In this document: positions 8,659 to 18,623 of the stretch, piece after piece
Numbering within the stretch: the first letter of the stretch is position 1
How the letters are laid out: every line of letters starts with the position of its first letter
DNA from: Mesorhizobium sp. WSM3626
GTDB lineage: Bacteria; Pseudomonadota; Alphaproteobacteria; Rhizobiales; Rhizobiaceae
DNA: 64,000 nt
Assembly: GCF_000513935.1 (NCBI RefSeq)
Contig: NZ_AZUY01000003.1
Coordinates: forward strand, 62,324-126,323
Direction: 5' to 3'
Notes under the pieces: model-generated
Seen by the model: the letters and a program-made list of their open reading frames with translations, nothing else
The model's database searches: none
What the model was told of the DNA's origin: nothing
Program-made: the position numbers and the translations under genes

Positions 8659-9219
8659 GTGTCTGGTTTCGCGTCGCTTCGCCTGGCCCTCAGCGCAGCA
8701 TTTCTCGGCGCTCTCCTCTATTCTCCGCTTGCCGGCGCGCAGAGCGCGGCCGCCCCAGCCCAGAGCGCCATCACGCTCGGACCGAGCGGGCTGCCGCTGC
8801 CGCGATTCGTCAGCCTGAAATCCGGCCGCGTCAACTCGCGCGTCGGCCCCGGCGCCAACTATTCCGTCGACTGGATGTATATGAAGGCTGGCCTGCCGAT
8901 GGAGATCATCCAGGAGTTCGATACGTGGCGGCGGGTGCGCGACGCCGACGGCTCGGAAGGATGGATCAACCAGTCGCTGCTTTCGGGCCGGCGCACAGCG
9001 ATCATCGCGCCCTGGCAGCGCGGCAAGGGCGGCCAGATCAATCTTCTGAAAGGTCCCGACAAGGATGCCAGGGTGGTGGCGATCGTCGAACCCGGCGTGA
9101 TGGGCATGATCAAGTCCTGCGACGGCCAGTGGTGCGAAATGACGCTCGACGGCCACACCGGCTGGCTTGCCCAGTCGGTCGTCTGGGGCGCTTATCCGGG
9201 CGAGCGGGTCAAGGACTGA
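8659..9219 (+). CDS. Secreted SH3-domain protein
   Basis: A 186-residue exported protein. Residues 1-27 form a signal peptide ending around SPLAGA-QS. It is followed by two bacterial SH3-like repeats, about 50-112 (LKSGRVNSRVGPG, then a W-x-R-V-R-D-A-DG segment) and about 115-178 (INLLKGPDKDARV, then W-C-E-M-TLDGHTGW). Such SH3b proteins usually bind cell-wall material in the periplasm; no catalytic domain is attached. The start is GTG 8659, with AAAGGA about eight bases upstream. Its 3' end overlaps the convergent small membrane protein gene by 11 bases. Confidence 0.85.
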   Translation: MSGFASLRLALSAAFLGALLYSPLAGAQSAAAPAQSAITLGPSGLPLPRFVSLKSGRVNSRVGPGANYSVDWMYMKAGLPMEIIQEFDTWRRVRDADGSEGWINQSLLSGRRTAIIAPWQRGKGGQINLLKGPDKDARVVAIVEPGVMGMIKSCDGQWCEMTLDGHTGWLAQSVVWGAYPGERVKD

Positions 9220-9589
9220 ACGTCTCGCGTTTGCGCCCAATGGGGCCAAGATGGGTGTCCTGAAATCCTGTCGACAGCTTCAAGCCGTAGCCCAGTGCAC
9301 GGTCGATCGCGATATGGGCGATCCAGATCAGTGCGATGGCGCTGCCGACCGCACTGCCGGCGAGATGCCCGGCAAGCAGCAGAAGCACCGGTACGATCAG
9401 GGTGTGCAAGGCGTTGTAGGCGATGGCGCCGATGCGCGGGCCACCGAGATAACCTAGCATCGAGAGGTCCGGCGCCAGGATGAGCAACGCTAAGAGCCAC
9501 CAGGAGACGCCTGTCGCGCCATAGAAGACGACCGCAACCGCCGCCACGACAGCCCATTCGAGCCGGACTATCCAATCGAGGGGCTTCAT
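9209..9589 (-). CDS. Small integral membrane protein, DUF4260 type
   Basis: A 126-residue protein with about four hydrophobic segments (near residues 8-28, 29-47, 57-75 and 78-95). It ends in a polar tail containing DTHLGPIGRKRE, a segment I associate with DUF4260. No function is known to me. The start ATG 9589 lies immediately beside the 18-base tandem repeat tract that ends irr. It is probably cotranscribed with irr, since both are on the minus strand and the gap is only the repeat tract. Confidence 0.75.
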   Translation of the reverse strand: MKPLDWIVRLEWAVVAAVAVVFYGATGVSWWLLALLILAPDLSMLGYLGGPRIGAIAYNALHTLIVPVLLLLAGHLAGSAVGSAIALIWIAHIAIDRALGYGLKLSTGFQDTHLGPIGRKRETFSP

Positions 9590-9592
9590 CCT

Positions 9593-9682
9593 AGACCGAT
9601 TATTCGGGCCAGACCGATTATTCCGGCCTGGCTGATTGTCCTGGCCTGGCCCATTATTCCGGCCTCGCCGGTCATTCCGGAC
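9593..9682. repeat. Five tandem 18-base repeats across the irr stop codon
   Basis: Five consecutive units of exactly 18 bases: 9593-9610, 9611-9628, 9629-9646, 9647-9664 and 9665-9682. The consensus on the plus strand is roughly AGACCGATTATTCCGGCC. Units 1 and 2 differ at one base; units 3 and 5 are more diverged. The last unit contains the irr stop and its final codons. Because 18 is a multiple of three, several units repeat the CCG-GAA-stop ending of irr in frame. The tract fills the whole gap between irr and the DUF4260 gene. Confidence 0.9.
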
Positions 9683-10121
9683 GCTTGGGACGCAGCCTCA
9701 CCACGATATCGACATTGGCGATTTCCATGCCTTCGGGCGGGTCCGGCAGGTTGGTGACCGTGACCGGGCCGTTGGCGATGTCGAATATCCTGTTTTCGCC
9801 TTCGATATAGAAATGGTGGTGGTCGGAGGTATTGGTGTCGAAATAGGTCTTGGAACCCTCGACGGCGAGGATGCGCAGCAGCCCCGCCTGGGTAAACTGG
9901 TGAAGCGCGTTGTAGACGGTGGCCAGCGACACCGGCACGCCGGCGGCCTGCGCCTCCTCGTGCAGTTCCTCAGCCGACAGATGGCGGTCGCCCTTGGCGA
10001 AAAGCAGGTCGGCCAGCGCAATGCGCTGACGCGTCGGCCTCAGGCCGGCTTCACGTACCCGCTTGTCCACAGCGACATTTTCCTTCCGGCAGCCCCGGTC
10101 CATCTGGTCGTCCAAACTCAC
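9672..10121 (-). CDS. irr: Iron response regulator Irr (Fur superfamily)
   Basis: A 149-residue Fur-superfamily DNA-binding protein. The N-terminal winged helix (about 20-90) contains RPTRQRIALADLLF and VSLATVYNALHQF. The C-terminal part has the run of three histidines at 101-103 (SDHHHFYIEGE), which in Irr proteins is linked to haem response. The Fur metal-site pattern with C-terminal CxxC is missing. Irr is the main low-iron regulator in rhizobia and acts on ICE motifs. The N-terminal GCRKEN differs from the GCPW haem motif of Bradyrhizobium Irr. The divergent neighbour is fabA, the gene order seen in Rhizobiaceae, Brucella and Mesorhizobium. An ICE-like site is found in this window at 45269-45289. 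Confidence 0.92.
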   Translation of the reverse strand: MSLDDQMDRGCRKENVAVDKRVREAGLRPTRQRIALADLLFAKGDRHLSAEELHEEAQAAGVPVSLATVYNALHQFTQAGLLRILAVEGSKTYFDTNTSDHHHFYIEGENRIFDIANGPVTVTNLPDPPEGMEIANVDIVVRLRPKRPE

Positions 10122-10345
10122 AGTTCCGCTTCAAGACATGCCCAGAATGGCAAAAAGATGAATGTCTGCCGAAACCGGACCCCTGTTGACATATATTCTG
10201 TCGCCCGAATGCGATCAATAGCGCGCATTGACCCGGGCGGACTGGCGGGTTAAGCGCAAACGCCGGTTTCCGGCCTGAAACAGATTGTGTTAGGACACCA
10301 ACGACAAGGGCGCGCTACCGCCCGGACGATATGGGGATGAAATTG

Positions 10346-10864
10346 ATGGCGGGTTCGAAATCCAGCTACGACTACGAAGAATTGCTGGCCTGCGCCCGCG
10401 GCGAGCTGTTCGGAGAGGGCAATGCCCAGCTGCCCTACCCGCCGATGCTGATGTTCGATCGTATCACCGAGGTCAGCGAGACCGGCGGCGCCTTCGATAA
10501 GGGTTTCATCCGCGCTGAATTCGATATCAAGCCGGACCTGTGGTTTTTTGCCTGCCATTTCATCGGCAATCCGATCATGCCTGGGTGTCTCGGCCTGGAC
10601 GCCCTGTGGCAATTGACCGGCTTCTATCTCGGCTGGCTTGGCGAACCCGGCAGGGGAATGGCGCTGTCGACCGGAGAGGTCAAGTTCAAGGGCATGGTCA
10701 CGCCATCGGTCAAGAAGGTCGAGTATGGCGTGGATTTCAAGCGTGTGATGCGCGGCCGGCTGGTGCTCGGCATCGCTGATGGCTGGATGAAGGCGGATGG
10801 CGAGCCCATATATGCGGCGACGGACCTGAAGGTCGGCCTGTCAAAGCAGTCGGCGGTCGCTTGA
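10346..10864 (+). CDS. fabA: 3-hydroxyacyl-ACP dehydratase/isomerase FabA
   Basis: A 172-residue FabA, which dehydrates 3-hydroxydecanoyl-ACP and isomerises trans-2- to cis-3-decenoyl-ACP, the entry point to unsaturated fatty acids. The catalytic His71 is in [15 protein letters not shown] and Asp85 in [10 protein letters not shown]. The start ATG 10346 ([14 protein letters not shown]) gives the standard length and has GGGG about nine bases upstream; in-frame ATGs at 10331 and 10337 are less likely. It begins the fabA-fabB-fabI operon and is divergent from irr across a 224-base gap. That gap holds TTGACA at 10186-10191 but no clear -10 element. Confidence 0.96.
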   Translation: MAGSKSSYDYEELLACARGELFGEGNAQLPYPPMLMFDRITEVSETGGAFDKGFIRAEFDIKPDLWFFACHFIGNPIMPGCLGLDALWQLTGFYLGWLGEPGRGMALSTGEVKFKGMVTPSVKKVEYGVDFKRVMRGRLVLGIADGWMKADGEPIYAATDLKVGLSKQSAVA

Positions 10865-10913
10865 CCGCAGCCCTGGCCCGCCCATTGGCCAGCATCCCTG
10901 GAAGGAGTTGCGA

Positions 10914-12134
10914 ATGAGACGTGTCGTAGTCACAGGCCTCGGCATCGTGTCGTCGATCGGCAACAATGCCAACGAGGTGCAGACCTCGCTGCATGATGCC
11001 AGATCCGGCATCAGCTTTTCCGATTCCTTTGCCGAGCATGGCTTCCGCTGCCAGGTCTGGGGCGCGCCGACGCTCGACCCTTCCGCCATGATCGACCGCC
11101 GCGCGATGCGCTTCCTGAGCCAGGGCGCGGCCTGGAATCACGTCGCCATGGACCAGGCGATCGCGGATGCCGGTCTCGGCGAGAGCGACATCACCAATGA
11201 GCGCACCGGCATCGTCATGGGTTCGGGCGGCCCCTCCACCCGCACCATCGTCGAGGCGGCCGAAACCACGCTCAAGAACGGCAGCCCCAAGCGCATCGGT
11301 CCCTTCGCGGTGCCGAAGGCGATGTCGTCGACCGCGTCGGCGACGCTGGCCACGTGGTTCAAGATCCATGGCGTCAACTATTCGATCTCCTCGGCCTGCT
11401 CGACCTCGGCGCATTGCATCGGCAATGGTTACGAGCTGATCCAATGGGGCAAGCAGGACATGGTCTTTGCCGGCGGCCACGAGGATCTCGACTGGACGAT
11501 GTCGGACCTGTTCGACGCCATGGGCGCCATGTCGTCGAAGTTCAACGACAGGGCCTCGACCGCATCGCGCGCCTATGACGCCAATCGCGACGGCTTCGTC
11601 ATTGCCGGCGGCGCCGGCGTGCTAGTGCTGGAAGAGTTGGAACATGCCAAGGCGCGCGGCGCCAAGATCTACGCAGAGATCGTCGGTTATGGCGCGACCT
11701 CGGACGGTTTCGACATGGTCGCGCCCTCGGGCGAAGGCGCGGTCCGCTGCATGCGCCAGGCGCTGGCGACGGTTTCCACGCCGGTCGACTACATCAACAC
11801 CCACGGCACCTCGACGCCGGTCGGGGATTCCAAGGAAATGGGCGCGATCCGTGAGGTGTTCGGCGAGAAGATGCCGTTCATCACGTCGACGAAGTCGCTG
11901 ACCGGCCATTCGCTGGGCGCGGCAGGCGTGCAGGAATCCATCTATTCGATCCTGATGATGCAAGGCGGCTTCATCGGCGAAAGCGCCCATATCGAGACGC
12001 TCGATCCGGAATTCGAGGGCATGCCGATCGTGCGCAAGCGCATCGACAACGCAGGGATCGACACCGTTCTGTCGAATTCCTTCGGTTTCGGCGGCACCAA
12101 CGCAACGCTCGTTTTCCAGCGCTATTCCGCATAA
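10914..12134 (+). CDS. fabB: 3-oxoacyl-ACP synthase I FabB
   Basis: A 406-residue beta-ketoacyl-ACP synthase I that elongates the cis-unsaturated intermediate made by FabA. The Cys-His-His triad is Cys162 ([12 protein letters not shown]), His297 ([12 protein letters not shown]) and His332 ([12 protein letters not shown]). The start ATG 10914 ([14 protein letters not shown]) has GGAG at about 10903-10906. It follows fabA by 49 bases and precedes fabI by 33, as in other Rhizobiales. Confidence 0.97.
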   Translation: MRRVVVTGLGIVSSIGNNANEVQTSLHDARSGISFSDSFAEHGFRCQVWGAPTLDPSAMIDRRAMRFLSQGAAWNHVAMDQAIADAGLGESDITNERTGIVMGSGGPSTRTIVEAAETTLKNGSPKRIGPFAVPKAMSSTASATLATWFKIHGVNYSISSACSTSAHCIGNGYELIQWGKQDMVFAGGHEDLDWTMSDLFDAMGAMSSKFNDRASTASRAYDANRDGFVIAGGAGVLVLEELEHAKARGAKIYAEIVGYGATSDGFDMVAPSGEGAVRCMRQALATVSTPVDYINTHGTSTPVGDSKEMGAIREVFGEKMPFITSTKSLTGHSLGAAGVQESIYSILMMQGGFIGESAHIETLDPEFEGMPIVRKRIDNAGIDTVLSNSFGFGGTNATLVFQRYSA

Positions 12135-12167
12135 GGCCAAGTTTTTTTATATAAGGATTTGCCGGCC

Positions 12168-12980
12168 ATGGACGGATTGATGAAGGGCAAGCGTGGGCTT
12201 GTCATGGGTGTCGCCAACGATCATTCGATTGCTTGGGGCATCGCCCGGAAATTGTCCGAACATGGGGCGGAACTCGCCTTCACCTATCAGGGCGAGGCTT
12301 TCGGCCGCCGCGTCAAGCCGCTCGCCGACAAGCTCGGCGCTTCGCTGGTCGTTCCCTGCGACGTCGAGGACAGCGCTTCGGTCGCCGCCACGTTCGAGAC
12401 GCTCGGCAAGGCGTGGGGCGGACTGGACTTCGTCGTCCATGCCATCGGCTTTTCAGACAAGAACGAATTGAAAGGCCTCTATGCCGACACCAGCCGGGAC
12501 AATTTCGTCCGCACCATGGTGATCTCCTGCTATTCCTTCACCGAAGTGGCGCGCAATGCCGCGCCGCTGATGACTGCCGGTGGTTCGATGATCACGCTGA
12601 CTTATGCCGGCTCGGTCCGCGTCATGCCGAACTACAATGTCATGGGCGTCGCCAAGGCTGGGCTCGAGGCCAGCGTGCGCTACCTCGCCAACGACTACGG
12701 CCCGCGCGGCATCCGCGTCAACGGCATCTCGGCCGGTCCGGTGCGCACACTGGCCGGCGCCGGCATTTCTGACGCCCGCCACATGTTCTCCTACCAGCAG
12801 CGCAACTCGCCGCTGCGCCGGACGGTGACGATCGACGAGGTCGGCGGCTCCTCGCTCTATCTCCTGTCCGACCTTGCTTCCGGTGTCACCGGCGAAATCC
12901 ACTATGTCGATTCCGGCTATCATATCGTCTCGATGCCGACACTCGATGAGTTGAAGCAGACGGATGGCGGGCGTGACTGA
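12168..12980 (+). CDS. fabI: Enoyl-ACP reductase (NADH) FabI
   Basis: A 270-residue short-chain-dehydrogenase-fold enoyl-ACP reductase that completes each elongation cycle. Active-site residues follow the E. coli numbering: Tyr146, Tyr156 and Lys163 (YNVMGVAK, the Tyr-x6-Lys pattern). The N-terminal VMGVANDHSIAWGIA binds the cofactor. ATG 12168 is chosen because AAGGA at 12153-12157 is 10 bases away; the in-frame TTG 12159 is too close to that site. Rhizobia often carry more than one FabI; this copy is the one in the fabA-fabB operon. Confidence 0.95.
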   Translation: MDGLMKGKRGLVMGVANDHSIAWGIARKLSEHGAELAFTYQGEAFGRRVKPLADKLGASLVVPCDVEDSASVAATFETLGKAWGGLDFVVHAIGFSDKNELKGLYADTSRDNFVRTMVISCYSFTEVARNAAPLMTAGGSMITLTYAGSVRVMPNYNVMGVAKAGLEASVRYLANDYGPRGIRVNGISAGPVRTLAGAGISDARHMFSYQQRNSPLRRTVTIDEVGGSSLYLLSDLASGVTGEIHYVDSGYHIVSMPTLDELKQTDGGRD

Positions 12981-12985
12981 AGCGT

Positions 12986-13097
12986 CCCCAAGTGGGGTCC
13001 TTTGCCAGTAAAGAAAATAATCCTCTCCAGTAAAATTGGATTCATTCGCGGAAACTCATTTTAAGAGGATTTCCGCTATAGAGCTCCCCATCTGGGG
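12986..13097. repeat. Pair of 12-base palindromes 100 bases apart
   Basis: CCCCAAGTGGGG (12986-12997) and CCCCATCTGGGG (13086-13097) lie exactly 100 bases apart between fabI and the GGDEF/EAL gene. Each is followed by a T/ACC and T-rich segment. Between them lie the direct repeat CCAGTAAA and an inverted pair GCGGAAA (13048-13054)/TTTCCGC (13070-13076). The second copy is just before the next start codon. They may be operators or terminator stems. Confidence 0.6.
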
Positions 13098-13105
13098 ACC
13101 TTTTC

Positions 13106-14650
13106 ATGCCTGGCATCAGCAACCCGAAGCGAACACCCGTGTTCCGACTGCTCACGATAGCAAGTTCGGGCATTGGCAGTTTCGTCCTCGGCATCTGGGG
13201 CCTGAAGCACGGTCTCGGCGGCGGGTTTGCCGGCATATCGGCTGATATGATGGTGTCGGTCATGGCCGCGCTTTGCGCGCTGGCGGCATCGGTGGCGGCA
13301 ATGTCCTTCTTCGCCGGCATCGATGAATCGGCCGATTTCGTCTTCAACGAAACCCATTTCGACAAGCTGACCGGACTGCTGGCGCGCCCGGCCATGGTCG
13401 GCAAGATCGCCGAGGCGGCATGCGCGACAAGCCGCACCGGGGAACCGGTGTTCCTGATCGACATCGACATCGACCGGTTCAAGCAGATCAACGACGCTAT
13501 CGGCTACACCCAGGGCGATGAACTGATCCGCGCCTTCACCAGGCGGCTGCACGACTGCGTGCCCGCGCGCGCCCTGATCGGCCGCATCGGGGCCGGCGAG
13601 TTTGCGGTGCTGCTCCCGGATCATCTGATCCAGGGAACCCTGGAAAGCATGGTCGAGAGGCTCATCGACGAGATGATGGAGCCGTATGAACTCGGCAGCC
13701 ACCAGCAATCGGTGAGCCTGTCGGTCGGCATCGTGGCGATGCCCAAGGACGGTATCGATCCGGTCCTTATCCTGCGGCGCTCCAACCTGGCGCTGCAGAA
13801 TGCGCGTGCCAGAGGGGTTGGCAACTGGTCGGTCTTCGACAGCGAGATGGGACGGGTGGCCGATCATCGCCAATGGGTCGAATCCGAGCTGCATAGCGCC
13901 TTTGAACGCGGCGATTTCGACCTGCACTATCAGCCGCAACTCGACCTCCCGACCGGCCGCATCGTCGGCTACGAGGCGTTGATCCGCTGGAAGCATCCCG
14001 AACGCGGCATGATCCCGCCGATGGAGTTCATCCAGATCGCCGAGGAGACCGGCATGATCAACCCGATCGGCGAATGGGTTCTGCGCAAGGCCTGCAGCGA
14101 TGCCCGCCATCTGCCTGACGACTGTTTCGTCGCCGTCAACATCTCGCCGGTCCAGTTCATGACCAAGGACTTCGTCGGCATTGTGCGCGACACGATGCGG
14201 GCCACCGGCATCAAGCCGTCACGGCTGGAACTGGAAGTCACCGAGACGGCGATGATGCAGGACCGCGACCGCGCGGCCATCATCTTGAAAGAACTTGCCG
14301 AGATGGGCATTTCGGTCGCCGTCGATGATTTCGGCACCGGCTATTCCAATCTCAGCTATCTGATCGACTTCTCGTTCGGCAAGCTGAAGATCGACCGTTC
14401 CTTCGTCAGCCGCATCGATACGGATGCCAGCTCCGGCGCGGTCGTGTCGACCATTGTCGGGCTGTCGCGGGCGCTCGGCGTCAGCATCATCGCCGAAGGC
14501 GTCGAGACCGAAAGCCAGGCGACGCTGCTGCGGGCCGCCGGCTGCGAGGTGGTGCAGGGCTACCTGTTCGGCCGGCCAGCACCGCTCAAGATCAGCGTTG
14601 GCGACGGGCATGTCGCCGACGACATGAGGCGCGTCCCCAACCTGCATTGA
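13106..14650 (+). CDS. Membrane GGDEF-EAL protein, probable c-di-GMP phosphodiesterase
   Basis: A 514-residue protein. Two hydrophobic segments (about 14-38 and 47-70) anchor it in the membrane. The GGDEF domain (about 84-245) has GAGEF at 162-166 in place of GGDEF. The EAL domain (about 255-500) keeps EAL at 290-292 and the metal/catalytic segments NISPVQF, VTETAMM, DDFGTGYSNLSYL, KIDRSFV and AEGVET. The likely activity is therefore c-di-GMP hydrolysis, with the degenerate GGDEF domain structural or regulatory. ATG 13106 has no strong ribosome binding site, only GGGGACC. It stands alone after fabI and is convergent with the methyltransferase gene. Confidence 0.88.
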   Translation: MPGISNPKRTPVFRLLTIASSGIGSFVLGIWGLKHGLGGGFAGISADMMVSVMAALCALAASVAAMSFFAGIDESADFVFNETHFDKLTGLLARPAMVGKIAEAACATSRTGEPVFLIDIDIDRFKQINDAIGYTQGDELIRAFTRRLHDCVPARALIGRIGAGEFAVLLPDHLIQGTLESMVERLIDEMMEPYELGSHQQSVSLSVGIVAMPKDGIDPVLILRRSNLALQNARARGVGNWSVFDSEMGRVADHRQWVESELHSAFERGDFDLHYQPQLDLPTGRIVGYEALIRWKHPERGMIPPMEFIQIAEETGMINPIGEWVLRKACSDARHLPDDCFVAVNISPVQFMTKDFVGIVRDTMRATGIKPSRLELEVTETAMMQDRDRAAIILKELAEMGISVAVDDFGTGYSNLSYLIDFSFGKLKIDRSFVSRIDTDASSGAVVSTIVGLSRALGVSIIAEGVETESQATLLRAAGCEVVQGYLFGRPAPLKISVGDGHVADDMRRVPNLH

Positions 14651-14667
14651 TAACCCGCAGCTCCGCA

Positions 14668-15678
14668 TTACCTGCGCGCGGCAAACACCTTGAACATGCC
14701 GTCGCGGGCAAGCTCCGCATGACTGGCAAAGGCGGCCGACAGCACCGGCTCGTAAGGAAGCTGCCGGTTGGCGACCATGAACAGGCGTCCACCGGGCTTC
14801 AGGGCCTTGGCTGCCGCGCGGATCATGCCGGCACCGATCTCCGGCTCCGCCGCACGGCTGCGATGGAAGGGCGGGTTCATGGCGATGACGTCGTAACGGC
14901 GCTCGACAGGTTCGGCGAGCAGATCCATCCAGAAGAAGCCCTGCGCCACGGTGTTGCCGAGATTGCCCCTGGCCGCCTCCAGCGCATCGAAATCGGCCTC
15001 GTAAAGATCGAGGGCCGACAAGCCCGGCGAGCGGGCAGCCATCTCCGCCGCCACATAGCCCCAGCCGGCGCAGAAATCGGCCGCACTGCCACGCAGATCA
15101 CCGGGCAAGTGCTCGACCAGCAGTTTTGAACCGGCATCGACACGATCGAAGGAGAACATGCCGGGTGCGGTGTGGAACCGCTCCCCAACCAGCAAGGCGG
15201 GATTGGCGGCGCGAAGCGCGGCGGCAGCTTGCGTGTCGGCCGGGCGGCGCAGCCAGAAGGCGATGCCGTGATATTTCGGCATGTGGCCATCAAGCGGCGC
15301 AAGATCGCCGACGCGTTTGCGCAGGCTGGCGATGCCATCCTCCTTGCCACCGGCAATGACGATCAACCCACCCTCGGCCACGCGCTCGAAAGCCTCGGCG
15401 ATGCGCAGTTCGTTCTGACCGCGATGGCGGCCGGCGAGCACGAGCGAGGCATCAAAACGGTCGCCGGTCGATTGCGGCGTGACCGTGAAGCCCGCCGCCT
15501 GCAGCGCACGGAAATACGGCCGGAAGCCCTGTACGAGATTGAGCGTGGCCTCGAAAGCCGGCGGCAAGCGCAGGCCGGGTTCGGCGCCAATGAAGAGGAT
15601 GTGCTCGCCCTTGCGCGGTGGGGAAACAGCCTCGGCATCGAACGGATGAAAAAGCGTCTTCAGCGCTTCAGCGGACAT
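14668..15678 (-). CDS. RsmC-like SAM-dependent methyltransferase
   Basis: A 336-residue class I methyltransferase in two halves: an N-terminal half without a clear motif, and a C-terminal catalytic half with the SAM-binding region DFCAGWGYVAAEMA near residue 190 and the NPPFH motif near residue 258. NPPF is typical of N-methyltransferases acting on RNA bases. The architecture and size match RsmC, which methylates G1207 of 16S rRNA. The start ATG 15678 (MSAEALKTLFHPF) is chosen; an upstream in-frame start at 15714 lies in the pnp terminator hairpin. Substrate is inferred from family resemblance. Confidence 0.75.
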   Translation of the reverse strand: MSAEALKTLFHPFDAEAVSPPRKGEHILFIGAEPGLRLPPAFEATLNLVQGFRPYFRALQAAGFTVTPQSTGDRFDASLVLAGRHRGQNELRIAEAFERVAEGGLIVIAGGKEDGIASLRKRVGDLAPLDGHMPKYHGIAFWLRRPADTQAAAALRAANPALLVGERFHTAPGMFSFDRVDAGSKLLVEHLPGDLRGSAADFCAGWGYVAAEMAARSPGLSALDLYEADFDALEAARGNLGNTVAQGFFWMDLLAEPVERRYDVIAMNPPFHRSRAAEPEIGAGMIRAAAKALKPGGRLFMVANRQLPYEPVLSAAFASHAELARDGMFKVFAARR

Positions 15679-15695
15679 AGCCGTGCTCCATAAAC

Positions 15696-15724
15696 AAAAA
15701 CGGGCGCGACCCAAGCCGCGCCCG
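15696..15724 (-). terminator. Intrinsic terminator of rpsO-pnp
   Basis: CGGGCGCG (15701-15708) pairs perfectly with CGCGCCCG (15717-15724). On the minus strand this is followed by five T (15700-15696). It lies 22 bases after the pnp stop and before the methyltransferase start. Confidence 0.88.
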
Positions 15725-15745
15725 CCTCATTTGCCGTCAGATCGC

Positions 15746-17893
<2,148 letters not shown>

Positions 17894-18132
17894 GTCTTGT
17901 CCTTAATAAGCGGAAAGGGGCGCGCCGTTTCACGGTGCGCGGATGCCCTTTCCCTGGCTTCCTTTCTCGGGCAGCCACGGGCAAGACAACGGGAAGCTCG
18001 GATGATTTAAGCGCGACGAGCGCGCACGAGCGTCCTGCAATCCTGCCCCATGACCGTCCATGGGCGGTTTCGAGTGGCCCTCTGCACGCTCGAAACCGGG
18101 TCTGGCCAGCCGATACGACTGGCAGAATGCGT

Positions 18133-18166
18133 GACCGGCGGACTTCCCTGGGAAAGTCCGCCGGTC
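18133..18166 (-). promoter_or_regulatory. Long perfect hairpin between rpsO and pnp
   Basis: GACCGGCGGACTT (18133-18145) pairs perfectly with AAGTCCGCCGGTC (18154-18166), 13 base pairs with an 8-base loop. It begins seven bases after the rpsO stop. No T run follows on the minus strand, so it is less a terminator than a stability or processing element. In E. coli the same rpsO-pnp gap carries an RNase III hairpin used in pnp autocontrol. Confidence 0.6.
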
Positions 18167-18172
18167 AATTCG

Positions 18173-18442
18173 TCAACGGCGCAGACCGAGCTTCTCGATC
18201 AGTGTCTGATAGCGCGTGTCGTCCTTACGCTTGAGATAATCAAGCAGGCTGCGGCGCTGGGACACGAGAGCGAGCAGACCACGGCGGGAATGGTTATCCT
18301 TCTTGTGGTCCTTGAAATGGTCGGTCAGGTTCTTGATGCGCTCGGAAAGGATGGCTACCTGGACTTCCGGAGACCCGGTATCGCCCTTGGCGGTTGCGAA
18401 TTCACCCATCAATTCCTGTTTGCGCTCGGCAGTAATCGACAT
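18173..18442 (-). CDS. rpsO: 30S ribosomal protein S15
   Basis: An 89-residue S15, the family's standard length, starting [17 protein letters not shown]15 is a primary 16S rRNA-binding protein that organises the central domain of the small subunit. The conserved [11 protein letters not shown] and the basic segment [19 protein letters not shown] are present. The start ATG 18442 follows AAGGAAAAAC. An in-frame upstream frame to 18604 lacks family similarity. It is followed by pnp, the near-universal gene order. Confidence 0.97.
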   Translation of the reverse strand: MSITAERKQELMGEFATAKGDTGSPEVQVAILSERIKNLTDHFKDHKKDNHSRRGLLALVSQRRSLLDYLKRKDDTRYQTLIEKLGLRR

Positions 18443-18623
18443 CGTGTTTTTCCTTATCTGTTTGAGGAAACGGGTCGCCCACAGCCGGGATGTCGTCCAG
18501 CAGGGGCCGTGCATGCAAGGCGTCAAGGCGCTATGCTGCGGCGCATATAGTGCAATTTTCCGAAAAACACCAGCCCAATTCACAAGCCGGCTTTTGACGC
18601 TCAAATGGCAGGTTTAATCCCAG

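Noticed and set aside
9593..9682. CRISPR-like array
   Set aside because: The repeats are head-to-tail without spacers and too short; no cas gene is near.
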